This document shows, in pieces, positions 49,319-60,142 of a stretch of 64,000 nucleotides of DNA. This DNA is from Bolinopsis microptera (lineage: Eukaryota; Ctenophora; Tentaculata; Lobata; Bolinopsidae). Under the pieces are notes generated by a model that saw only the letters and a list, made by a program, of their open reading frames with translations, had not been told where the DNA came from and did not search any database. The stretch is taken from positions 13,653,628 to 13,717,627 of the forward strand of contig NC_087075.1 of the NCBI RefSeq assembly GCF_026151205.1, given 5' to 3'. A program made the translations under genes and the position numbers. Each line of letters begins with the position of its first letter. The stretch's first letter is position 1.

Positions 49319-49689
49319 CGTCATTTAATGTAATTACATAATACAATATAATACATAATACAATGTAAATGTTGCTGTTTCAAAATGTATAGCTAACATA
49401 AGCGAGCGTTCATGTATGACGTCAGCAGCCGAGGGAAAAGGGTATTTGGAAATGCTGACGGTTGCTGACAGGAGGGGGAGGTATGAGCCTTGTTAACGCC
49501 AACAAAAATACGTGAATTCAAATCAATTTTATTAGCAATAAAACGTCACTAATTTCCTTAAAATTAGTACTCGAACTGAACTCTGGTGACCAACTGCTTA
49601 AATCAGTCACACACTAATTTTTCCTGCCTCATGCCTACTACTGGAAACTGTATCTCCAGACAAGTGTCAGACGTTACTATGCAATGCAT

Positions 49690-50640
49690 GCATGCATAGT
49701 ATGCATTGGTTGCTCTTCAAAAAGGTTAGCAAAAAGATAAAGAGTGCGACCCTGATAAACTTTTGGGAGAGATTCATCGACGACATATTTGGAGTGTGGA
49801 TGGGGACAGCGGGACAATTTACAATGTTTGTCGAATTGTTGAACAAACTGGCTAAATCAAACTGGCAGAACCATATAGAATCAAGGTTAACTTTTTAGAC
49901 CTTACCTTGAGCTTGGACTCCGAAAATCAGATCTGGTACAAGCTATTTAGAAAGGAAACAGATGCTAGGAACTACTTGAGATCAGATACATATGTAGTTT
50001 CCAACCCCACCATGTGTAGAGGACCTGGGCGAACTAAAGGAGGATCTTGCCAGATGCGGACACAACAACAACGGTGACAAACTAGAAGAAATCGAGCCGA
50101 AAGCAATACAGAGGTCTATTGAGAACCCAGGAAATCCAACCAGAGACACTGAGGATAAGACACAACAGAGCCTCGTATTTTCCGTACAACACTCTTGATA
50201 ACATTAGTCTTACAAAGTTGGTTAAGAACTTAATCTGGTCATTAAGCTACTAGGTTAATGTTATGTGGGGATGTACGGATAGTATTTGCCACTAGGAAAC
50301 ACCCTTCAATCGGTAATACACTAGAAAAGAATCGACAACTGGGACAACTGGAAACCCTTGATGTAGGACAATTACAGAGGTGTAATGGACCTAGCTGCAA
50401 AATTTGCCCCGTCCTCTTTGACAAGGACTCAAAAGATCATGGTCAACAACATAGAACTGGTGCTAGACGGAACTCTAAAATGCAAGGACAAGCATGTTAT
50501 CTACCTTATTGGTCATAATTATCACGGCCATTACTTTCACACTGAAGACCTCAGCGTGAATAATTATGTCCGTCATCCGTGAAAATAATGTCTGTGGTAT
50601 TAAGGTCCGTGAATAATAAAGTCCGATAATTATTTCCATT
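49690..50640 (+). pseudogene. Penelope-like retroelement remnant (RT palm end plus GIY-YIG-type region)
   Basis: 49692-49898 contains FWERFIDDIFGVW, a palm motif C of the type with xIDD. After several frameshifts, 50380-50580 gives NGPSCKICPVLF, ELVLDGTLKCKDKHVIYLIG and YHGHYF, which resemble the zinc-knuckle and start of the GIY-YIG endonuclease of Penelope-like elements. The Tyr motif is damaged and stops occur. The copy is dead. Confidence 0.6.
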
Positions 50641-51189
50641 AATTTTAGTGTGCGTCCCACATAGGCGTAGATATGTCTGTAGCCGATTACTATATTAGCT
50701 AATTAGTATACTAGGACAAATATAATCACTCCTCAGTCACATTCTAGAGTTCAGAAAAAGAGTAAAAAACTGAATATCAAAAACTGGATTTATTTCAATT
50801 TTAAAGAAGTCATTTTGGCTAGTATCCCGAACCGAGATATTATATGTGCAATTTTTTTCATGGAAGCCTTTTTACTTAGTATCCACTACAGGCACGTAGC
50901 CAGGATTTTTCTTTGGGGGGCCCTTGGCGAGCGGAGCGAGCCGACCCGTTCAATCCAGCTGCACAACAAAATTTGTTGTTTTCTTGATTTTTTATGTATC
51001 GTGTAAAACAGTGTAGAGAAGTGTACGATCGAAGAATATTTCCAGATTTAAACATGTAACAATTGTTGTTTAAATGCTACCTGAAGCTTTTCAAATGAAA
51101 TTGAACTGGGAGAATCGAGAAGATTACAAGTCACAGCTACGTACAACAATCAGGGTCAGGAATGAAAAAGGATACGTAGATAGAGTTCC
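50641..51189. other. Non-coding stretch with a TIR-like fragment
   Basis: 50888-50950 contains CACGTAGCCAGGATTTTTC followed by GGGGGGC and GCGAGCGGAGCGAG, a sequence type frequent at DNA-transposon ends in marine invertebrates. No partner end was seen. Confidence 0.35.
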
Positions 51190-51370
51190 TTATAATCCCT
51201 GACTACGACAGGGAGCTGAAGGCAGATCTGGGAGGGTCTGGGCACAATATTATATTGCTATTATTTTATCATCTGCACACTTATACTTTAACTTAGCTTA
51301 AACTAATTACAACACTACAAATCCATTACATTTATTGAGGATATGAGTATGACGTAGTTATGTCGATACG
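51190..51370 (+). repeat. Repeat A, copy 1; shares 43 bp with the PHD-RT element 5' end
   Basis: This segment recurs at 53092-53290 with short indels. 51297-51339 (CTTAAACTAATTACAACAC and onward) matches the first 43 bp of the retrotransposon at 22913-22871, with two differences. It may be the leader of related elements. Confidence 0.8.
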
Positions 51371-51479
51371 TTATTCAACTATTTATTTCTATTAAAAACC
51401 TCTGTAAAACCTTTTAGCTTGTGTGTTGATAATAGTTGCTCTCTTATCAGTAAAATCGTTTAATTGCACTGCGACCACC

Positions 51480-52757
51480 GTGTAGCCTTGTAATACAAGT
51501 TAAGTACATGATGAAGGACACAGATTTACTGCAGCGTTTATCAGGACACTCTGCATTTTTCAACGAAGCGAATGAGGATTTCGAGGCTTTAATTTCGAAA
51601 ATTGCAGAAGCCACGAACTGTGAAAATAGAACAAGGTTTTCAGTTGAAAAGTTTGAAAAGCCAGTCAAGAAGGTTTTATCAAATTTGATGTATAATATGT
51701 ACTATCAGTTGAATTCTGTCGTCGGAGAAACTCTGAATGCAATGAAAGATGTTGAGGAATTGAAGAGTTCTCTCATCCGATCACAAGAGTCGGTTATCAA
51801 ACTGCAAAGGGAACTTCTTGAAGCCAACGCCAATCAGTTGGAATTAGTTCAGACCACCGTAAAATCTGCTGTTCAGGACACTGTTCAAGCTGAAATCAAG
51901 TCATACAGTCAAGCTGTGTTAAAAGCCTCGCCGAACAGTACAATAACGGAGGAGAACCTGAAAAAAGTTGTGCGGAAGGCTGTGTCAGAAGAGGATCGCA
52001 GCGGGAATGTTCTCATTTTTGGTTTAAAGGAGACAGATGAAGAGAAACTATCAGACAAAGTAGACGAACTGTTTGAACAGATTGAAGTGAAACCACACTT
52101 CGAAGCTGTAAGGATTGGAAGGAAATCAGCTGACAAGACCAGACCTGTCAAAATTTTGTTATCAAATTCGAATACTGTACATCAGATTTTATCAAAATCG
52201 AAAAACCTGAAACTGAGTGAGCACCACAAAACTGTGTTCATTTCACCAGATCGGTCACCTGAGGAGCAAGCCAGACATCATCTGCTCGTTTTGGAGATGA
52301 AAGAGAAGGCAAAGAAGGATTTGAATAGACGATATTATATCAGAAGTGGTGTTATTTGTTGTGAGGACAAGATATCATAGTGAACGATGTATAATCATGA
52401 AGTTTTTCTTGTGTGTGACTTAACGGGTGATACTCGTAAATTTTTTGTTCTAATTATATAAGACCGTCGACGAGTCTAACTCGGCGCACGTCTTGGTAGT
52501 TTATAAACCTTAGGTGTGACACAATTTGTTATCTTTTATTGTCAAATAAAGTACATTGGTTCTTAAATTTTTATGAGATCCCAGTTTATATATTTTTAAA
52601 AAAACCTTCTGCTCTGAGGAGGAGAGAAAGTTTTTGTGGAGAGCCGCTCAGACATGGGCACCGTATTGTGTAAATTATTTAGGTATATTTTATGCAATAT
52701 CTTTGTCGCATACGAGCGGGGTAGTAAATATTGTGTTTCGTTTCGTTTCGTTTCGTT
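51480..52757 (+). mobile_element. ORF1-only 'half-LINE' with (TTTCG)n tail
   Basis: ORF1 (51508-52380) is followed by ~375 bp of non-coding sequence ending in four TTTCG units (52736-52757). The 3' part is shared with 48430-48650. A module GGGTGATACTCGTAAA plus GACCGTCGACGAGT (52425-52500) also occurs near 59710-59765. The ORF2 of the parent element is absent. Confidence 0.65.
51508..52380 (+). CDS. ORF1-type protein of a non-LTR retrotransposon (coiled coil plus RRM-like)
   Basis: Uninterrupted 290-codon frame from the first ATG to TAG. Residues ~70-125 are a coiled coil (VEELKSSLIRSQESVIKLQR). From ~165 there is an RRM-like fold (GNVLIFGLKETDEEKL, RPVKILLSN) and a C-terminal part (VFISPDRSPEEQARH, RRYYIRSGVI). 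This order matches ORF1/L1-ORF1-like nucleic acid-binding proteins of CR1/jockey-like elements in cnidarians. No ORF2 follows. It may be a half-LINE or a domesticated gene; the retroelement 3' end downstream favours the former. Confidence 0.75.
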   Translation: MMKDTDLLQRLSGHSAFFNEANEDFEALISKIAEATNCENRTRFSVEKFEKPVKKVLSNLMYNMYYQLNSVVGETLNAMKDVEELKSSLIRSQESVIKLQRELLEANANQLELVQTTVKSAVQDTVQAEIKSYSQAVLKASPNSTITEENLKKVVRKAVSEEDRSGNVLIFGLKETDEEKLSDKVDELFEQIEVKPHFEAVRIGRKSADKTRPVKILLSNSNTVHQILSKSKNLKLSEHHKTVFISPDRSPEEQARHHLLVLEMKEKAKKDLNRRYYIRSGVICCEDKIS

Positions 52758-53600
52758 AGAATCTGTCTTCACTAAGTCTATTTAGAGACAATCAGAAATT
52801 TGAATCATTTATCAAGACATTATACTTATACATCACAAAACCTCCGACTTGATTTACAACTTAACTTCACAAACACTTATCATATAATACAAACTTACTC
52901 TGTCGGTTATCATACTCTAATTCAAGGCAACATTAGCGTCCGTGAATTGATCTCTGCAGGAGCCCTCCCTTACTAAAACTTGTGTCTTCATCTGCCGTAT
53001 TACTTAGGAATATCGCCGGTCTCAGCTTCAAACATAAAGGTATGATATTCAATAGACGCCGCTCTGCAAACGTCACCTGAAAAGGGATAAGTAGATAGAG
53101 CTCCTTATAATCCCTGACTACGACAGGGAGCTGAAGGCAGATCTGGGAGGGTCTGGGCACAATATTATACTGCTATATTATCATCTGCACACTTATTCTT
53201 AGTTTTAAACTAATTACAACACTACAAATCCATTAAATTTATTGAGGATATGAGTATGACGTAGTTATGTCGATACGTTATTGAACTATTTATTTCTATT
53301 AGAATCTGTCTTCACTAAGTCTATTTAGAGACAATCAGAAATTTGAATCATTTATCAAGACATTATACTTATACATCACAAAACCTCCGACTTGATTTAC
53401 AACTTAACTTCACAAACACTAATCATATAATACAAACTTACTCTGTCGGTTATCATACTATAATTCAAGGCAACATTAGCGTCCGTGAATTGATCTCTGC
53501 AGGAGCCCTCCCTTACTAAAACTATCGCCGGTCTCAGCTTCAAACATAAAGGTATGATATTTAATAGACGCCGCTCTGCAAACGTCACCTTATCACCTAC
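52758..53600. repeat. Direct repeats A and B around the half-LINE
   Basis: Block B (AGAATCTGTCTTCACTAAGT and ~310 bp onward) occurs at 52758-53080 and 53300-53590, ~542 bp apart; the second copy has a ~35-bp deletion. Between them lies the second copy of block A (53092-53290). No exon is supported; minus-strand open frames here are repeat-derived. Confidence 0.8.
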
Positions 53601-54907
53601 CTGAAACAGATTTTAAGATAAGCAACTAAATAAAGATTCGTTGAGATTCTGAGTTTCTGCCCTGACGGCTAACCAAATAAAATTTGGTCGGACAGACTCA
53701 TCTCGCAAATTAGGAAAAGCAGCTGAGGTTTAAGATATTTACCTTCTTTCAGATTTCTTTTTTAGACTGAACTAAACTTTAAACGATAACCTCTGAATGA
53801 TCTGAACAACTAACTTTAAGGACATCGATCCTAAGAAATGGCCGTTTTTAAAAGCTTTAAAAAATTTCAAAGGGTCTACACAATGTCAATAACGCGCGGC
53901 TGGCTGGCGCTAGATATTGTAAAAGGCTTACGATTTTTTCCTTTATTCATCAGAAAGTCAATGTGGCAGACATAAAGAGCTAAAACTCTGTCAAAGCTTC
54001 TAGATCAATCTTTCGATACTGTTTAGGAAAAGTTAGTGGATCACTGGATCCGTCCCTGAAGTGAAACAAATGTTACTATCTTGCAAATGTTAACCATTTT
54101 ATTTCGATTAGAATCGAATTTAACATACTTAAACTTGATATGATGTAATAATGAGGTACGTGTAAAAATCAAGGGTATCCCTCGAGCCAGTTCAGCTTGT
54201 GTAATATAACAAAATAAATAGGGAAAAATAAGGGAGAGTACCTGGTGCCATGCTGTGTCAACAGAAGCGCTAAGGATAAATTCAGTGAGCATTAGTTGGA
54301 AAGGATTGTCATCAGTTACTGTGTGAGTTAGTGTTGTGGTGGACGAAAGGATAAGCCGCTGATCAGGGATATAGGCCCCTCCTCACGAACTCTCTGCTGT
54401 GTTGGCGCAACGAGTGAGACTTTGGGGTGGTCAAAAGATGTGATGGTCCCGTCAAGTCTTGGCGAAACTCAACATAGGTCAGATAGGTAGAAAACAATGC
54501 CATTGGAAAACTCTATCCAATGCAATAGTCACATTATAGTCATTTCTAGAAAAAAATAAACCTGGTTAATGTTGTTTAATGTGAGAGAATAAGATAAAAG
54601 AGTCGACCAATTTTTGTCAGTGTAAATATTGTCAAACAGCGGGCTCCAAAATCGTCTAGGGGGAAAGAGCCCTGAATATCAGCTATCTGCCTTAGTACCT
54701 TGGCTCTAAAGTCTAAATTATGCAGCGATGACGACATAAAAAGTCGCTGTATCGTGTGTGTATCATGGCAAATCTTGCTTTGTCAGAACTAAAAGAAGGT
54801 TTAGGAGCAAAGTAAATATCAGACTTAAGATATGAAAGCACAGAAAGACTGAGTCAAATGTACAATTGTAGCTGCTGTCAGCTATTCTGCATCAAATAAA
54901 ATATTAA
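53601..54907. other. Non-coding stretch with one possible orphan exon
   Basis: On the minus strand 54370-54242 is open and reads ...LTHTVTDDNPFQLMLTEF then SASVDTAWHQ before a CACCAG|GTACTC donor. Its composition is protein-like, but no clear acceptor or neighbouring exon was found. The rest is AT-rich without features. Confidence 0.25.
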
Positions 54908-55455
54908 GGGGCCATCTACTTAGGACGTCCAGCAAAAAGGGAGGGGGAGGTGGTTTTGGAATTTCGGACAAATCCGGACAGTGATAGGGAGTGGTTTCTG
55001 AAAATCCGGACGTCCGGAAATTTTGGCAGAATTAACGAAAAAGTCGCATTTATTTCAACTCTTTGACACTAATTACTCAGTAAGTTTAGATCCCTGTATT
55101 TTGAACGAGAAGTCGTTTCCCAGAGCAGCTCATGAGAGCCGAGACACAACTCGCATATTCTGCTCCTGCCTTAAAACTTATTCCATTGGATGGCTACCTA
55201 TACTTAAGTACCTTAATGTAACTGTGCTAAACTTGTTCGACACTAAATGTAATATTATCTATTCTAAGTGACTACACATTTTATTAACAATGAATTTGAG
55301 TTGGTTTTATTTGTACTCTTTAAAGTAGCTGGAAATCAGGACGTCCGGGGGAGGGGGTTTGAAAATTCGGACACACCCGGACAGGGGGAGGGGGTGCTCC
55401 CCGGGGGTGGTCTGAAAATCTGCAATTTTGACGGACGTCCCAAGTAGATGGCCCC
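54908..55455. mobile_element. 548-bp TIR element with TAA duplication (Harbinger-like MITE)
   Basis: Terminal inverted repeats GGGGCCATCTACTTAGGACG and its near-perfect partner at the right end (GGACGTCCCAAGTAGATGG then CCCC). TAA flanks both sides (54905-54907, 55456-55458). Subterminal GGACGTCCGG motifs recur. It contains an 82-codon frame without a recognisable transposase, so it is non-autonomous. A 3-bp TAA duplication suggests PIF/Harbinger or a related superfamily. Confidence 0.8.
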
Positions 55456-55739
55456 TAAAGTCTAAACAAAAGTTCTCAAAACGTACACAACGAGAGAGTG
55501 TCAACCTACATGTCAATGAAACAGACTGTTTTATTGTTTGAGACAACACGTGTGTTTGCGCGCAATTCTGGAATAATCCGAGAGATGAACTGTAGCGAGT
55601 GTAACTTTAGTGTGCAGATGAGTATGTATTTCGATGTATACTATTTCTGCACGTACAGGATCCTTTGTAAGGGGTCATTCACATATTTAGTTATCACTCG
55701 CTAAGGAAAAAGGGGTGGGGGAATAGGACATGGTTTATA

Positions 55740-56312
55740 ATACACGCTTAACATGTTACTGTTTGCTAACCAATACAGCAATACAGATACTGGGGTAGGT
55801 TCACTGATAGTGTTTCTCAGAGATATAGATAGCTGTAAATTATGCTAATAAATATATAAAAATAAATATGGTCAAATGTTAAACAATGAGATGATTTAAG
55901 AGAAGCAAATATTAGTGGACTGAAATTATAATCTGATAAAGTGCAGCTGTGAACTCAAATGTATAAAACAAACTCACAATTCGGATCGAACAGTTTAAAA
56001 TGAAACACAATAAGACAGAGTAATTGGTAAAATGTTAAACAATAAGCTTTACTTATAGTGTTTCTCAGAGATGGCTGTAAATTATGCTAATAAATGTCCA
56101 CTTTTTGGACTGGAAACATGATTGTAGGGAATAAATCAATAATACTGTTTGCTAACCAATATTGGGATATGTTCACTTATAGTGTTCCTCAGAGATGGCT
56201 GTAAATTATGCTAATAAATATCCACTATTTGGACTAGAAATAATTTAGGGAGTTAATCAATAAAATACTGTTTGCTAATCAATATTGGGGTAGGTTCGCT
56301 TATATAAGTGTT
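55740..56312 (+). repeat. ~118-bp degenerate tandem repeat
   Basis: CTGTTTGCTAACCAATA, a TTCACTTATAGTGTTTCTCAG segment and GCTGTAAATTATGCTAATA recur about four times between 55756 and 56310. Copies differ by indels. No coding function. Confidence 0.75.
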
Positions 56313-56399
56313 TCTCAACAAAACACTTGTCCAAAATACAATTAAAATTAGAGAAAATTTACACCTTGACAACATTTAACAAATGTACTATTGCAAATG

Positions 56400-58720
56400 A
56401 CAAAAGTGTAATAAGGTAACTGGTAACAAGTCTGCTGGTTATTGAGAATTTAACATTAAAATATGTCCCGGCCCTTTGAATCATCCGCCGAATGATCAAC
56501 CGAATGATTGCAACAGACAAAGAAACAAACAAAATTTGTTAAATTGAGTGCATGATCAAAGAAGGTATATTAGCTCCCTACAAAAATCTAATCCAATGAG
56601 AAAATTAATCCAAAGTCCAATTGCAAACGACAAAAGAGTAGCACTAGCAAGGTAACTGGTAACAAGTCTGCTGGTTATTGAGAATTTAACATTAAAATAT
56701 GTCCCGGCCCTTTGGAGCATCCGCCGAATGATCAACCGAATGATTGCAACAAACAAAGGAACAAGCAAAATTTGTTAAATGGAGTGCATGATCATGAAAG
56801 AAGGTATATTAGCTCTCTACAAAAATCTAATCCAATGAGAAAATAAATCTAAAGTCCAATTGCAAACGACAAAAGTGTAGCACTAGCAAGGTAACTGGTA
56901 ACAAGTCTGCTGGTTATTGAGAATTTAACATTAAAATATGTCCCGGCCCTTTGAATCATCCACCGAATGATCAACTGAATGATTGAAACAAACAAAGGAA
57001 CAAGCAAAATTTGTTAAATTGAGTGCATGATCAAAGAAGGTATATTAGCTCCCTACAAAAATCTAATCCAATGAGAAAATTAATCCAAAGTCCAATTGCA
57101 AACGACAAAAGAGTAGCACTAGCAAGGTAACTGGTAACAAGTCTGCTGGTTATTGAGAATTTAACATTAAAATATGTCCCGGCCCTTTGGAGCATCCGCC
57201 GAATGATCAACCGAATGATTGCAACAAACAAAGGAACAAGCAAAATTTGTTAAATGGAGTGCATGATCATGAAAGAAGGTATATTAGCTCTCTACAAAAA
57301 TCTAATCCAATGAGAAAATAAATCTAAAGTCCAATTGCAAACGACAAAAGTGTAGCACTAGCAAGGTAACTGGTAACAAGTCTGCTGGTTATTGAGAATT
57401 TAACATTAAAATATGTCCCGGTCCTTTGGAGCATCCGCCGAATGATCAACCGAATGATTGCAACAGACAAAGAAACAAGCAAAATTTGTTAAATGGAGTG
57501 CGTGATCAAAGAAGGTATATTAGCTCCCTACAAAAATCTAATCCAATGAGAAAATAAATCTTAAGTCCAATTGCAAATAACAAAAGTGTAGCAAGGTAAC
57601 TGGTAACAAGTCTGCTGGTTATTGAGAATTTAACATTAAAATATGTCCCGGCCCTTTGAATCATCCGCCGAATGATCAACCGAATGATTGCAACAGACAA
57701 AGAAACAAGCAAAATTTGTTAAATGGAGTGAATGATCAAAGAAGGTATATTAGCTCCCTAAAAAAAATCTAATCCAATGAGAAAATAAATCTAAAGTCCA
57801 ATTGCAAATAACAAAAGTGTAGCAAGGTAACTGGTAACAAGTCTGCTGGTTATTGAGAATTTAACATTAAAATATGTCCCGGCCCTTTGGATCATCCGCC
57901 GAATGATCAACCGAATGATTGCAACAGACAAAGAAACAAGCAAAATTTGTTAAATGGAGTGAATGATCAAAGAAGGTATATTAGCTCCCTACAAAAATCT
58001 AATCCAATGAGAAAATAAATCTAAAGTCCAATTGCAAATGACAAAAGTGTATTTTTGATGTGTAATCAGTAACGCCCTACACCTATATTAGGTTTTTCAG
58101 GCAAAAGCTTTACTGTAATCGAGGGCATTGCATGCAACAAGTACCTAGCTTCAAAACTTTCACTTATCTAAAAATGGCTTGGCTGTAAAAACATAGAGGC
58201 ATTTAAACGTCTTACCTAAATATCTACAATACTCAAAGACAAAGGATTACGATTCTACTTGTAGTAGTAAGGTAACTGGTAACAAGTCTGCTGGTTATTG
58301 AGAATTTAACATTAAAATATGTCCCGGCCCTTTGAATCATCCGCCGAATGATCAACCGAATGATTGCAACAGACAAAGAAACAAGCAAAATTTGTTAAAT
58401 GGAGTGAATGATCAAAGAAGGTATATTAGCTCCCTACAAAAATCTAATCCAATGAGAAAATTAATCTAAAGTCCAATTGCAAACGACAAAAGAGTAGCAC
58501 TAGCAAGGTAACTGGTAACAAGTCTGCTGGTTATTGAGAATTTAACATTAAAATATGTCCCGGCCCTTTTGGAGCATCCGCCGAATGATCAACCGAATGA
58601 TTGCAACAAACAAAGGAACAAGCAAAATTTCAAATTTGTTAAATGGAGTGCGTGATCAAAGAAAGTATATTAGCTCTCTACAAAAATCAAATCCAATGAG
58701 AAAATATTGTTTTCCGATAT
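56400..58720. repeat. 236-bp satellite, nine copies, with a 475-bp higher-order unit
   Basis: GGTAACTGGTAACAAGTC starts copies at about 56413, 56649, 56888, 57124, 57363, 57593, 57824, 58269 and 58505. Spacings are 236, 239, 236, 239, 230, 231, 445 and 236. Copies 2 and 4 are essentially identical, giving a 475-bp higher-order period. An unrelated ~215-bp segment (58052-58265) interrupts the array. Minus-strand frames in several units are satellite shadows. Confidence 0.92.
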
Positions 58721-58834
58721 TACAATCACAATCCACGGACATGACTAAAAATGACTGACACGTCCCGCGCGGCATCAGAAATATGGGAGGAAATCTGGCA
58801 CCACGATTTGTGGTGCCAGTTGTGGCCATGGATA

Positions 58835-59715
58835 GAGCCCTCTTTGCCGCCTCCGGCGGTCGCGCGCTACTGCAAGCGAGAGGGCTCTGGTTAGAGCAAG
58901 GCGTCGTCCTGTGATGGTCGACGTATTTTTGCCCGCTGGGATCCGGCCGAATGACGCCACATGCAACGTGTAAGGTTAAACTAAAAACGCTTCCCCATAT
59001 GAGATAATATGACAAAAATTGTTTTGGTCACGTGACCAGTCAATGACATTGATATTTCGCTGCGGACGGTTTGGTGGAGGGTTAGGGTCAACGTTTATAC
59101 ATTATAGGGTCAAAGTTAGGACTAGAGTTGTACACTATTGACATTGTGAGGGTAATGGTTAAGGTTTATCACTAGCGACCTTTTCATCTGACCACAATAT
59201 TGCAAAATGCTATGTTGTATGTCACGTGACAAATTTAGCCGAGGGTCGGAAGACGGAGGTCGGAAGTCAGTGGACTCTGTTGGAGTCCGGCGGACTCCGA
59301 GCGGAGTCCGCCGAGCTGGCGGACTCCGCCAAGCTCCGCCGGACTCCGCCGGATTCAAGTCTGGCGGAGAGGTCCGGCGGAGTCCGCCAAGCACTCCGCC
59401 GGAGTCCGCGGCGGACCGGAGTCCGCCTAGTGGCTTAGTCCGCGGCGGACACTCCACCGAGCCACCGCGGAGCCGCTCGGAGTCCGCGGCGGACTTTAAA
59501 GTCCGCTCGGAGTCCGCTCGGCTCCGCTCGGAGTCCGCCAAAATGTACTCGAGTCCACTGTAAATACATTTTGGCGGAGCACCGCCGGAGTCCGCTCGGA
59601 GTCCGGCGGCTCCGCCGGAGTCCGCTCGGAGTCCGCTCGAAGTCCGGCGGCTCCGCCGCGGACTCGACTCCGCGACGGATAGTGCCCAATTTTGCGTCCG
59701 ATTAACAGGCGATAC
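58835..59715 (-). repeat. GC-rich CGGACTCCG-type element, copy 2, with CTCTCGCTTGCAGTAGCGCG module
   Basis: 58905-59715 is the reverse complement of 46150-46940 at high identity. 58835-58900 adds the module with GCCTCCGGCGGTCGCGCGC, seen also in the foldback element at 47.2 and 47.75 kb. Between 58940 and 58985 a ~45-bp stretch differs from copy 1. Confidence 0.85.
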
Positions 59716-60010
59716 TGTACTCGTAAAATATTTGTTTCAAATATTAGACCGTCGAAGAGTGCGCGTCTTGGTCACTGCTAGTAACAAACTGCTAGTAACA
59801 AACTGCTAGTATTACACTGCTAGTAGCACACTGCTAGTAGCACACTGCTAGTAACACACTGCTAGTAACACACTGCTAGTAACACACTGCTAGTAACACA
59901 AGTAAAATACAATTTTAAGTAAAGTACAATTTAGTAATATTGCTAGTAGTACACTGCTAGTAACACACTGCTAGTAGTACACTGCTAGTAACACACTACT
60001 AGTAACACCA
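59716..60010 (+). repeat. 14-bp CTGCTAGTAACACA minisatellite
   Basis: About fourteen units of CTGCTAGTAACACA or CTGCTAGTAGTACA from 59788 to 60008, interrupted at 59895-59940. The first 50 bp (59705-59765) match the GACCGTCGA module at 52425-52500. Confidence 0.85.
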
Positions 60011-60087
60011 TTAGTCACGGAATATATTTGTTATACTATTAATTAAAACAGAAAATTAGTTTTTTTCAACGAGGATTATAAACTTAC

Positions 60088-60142
60088 GACAATTAGTCAG
60101 AAGTAGAGCAAGCAGCAATGCTATCTTTGTCTGAAGCAGCAT
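60088..60142 (-). CDS. Possible signal-peptide first exon (isolated)
   Basis: ATG at 60142 gives MLLQTKIALLLALLLTNC and then a strong donor C|GTAAGT (phase 1). Length and hydrophobicity fit a secretory signal exon. Downstream on the minus strand the next recognised exons are those of the aspartic protease, 21 kb away, which require phase 2. A direct join does not keep frame, so either another exon lies between or this belongs to a different gene or is chance. Confidence 0.35.
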
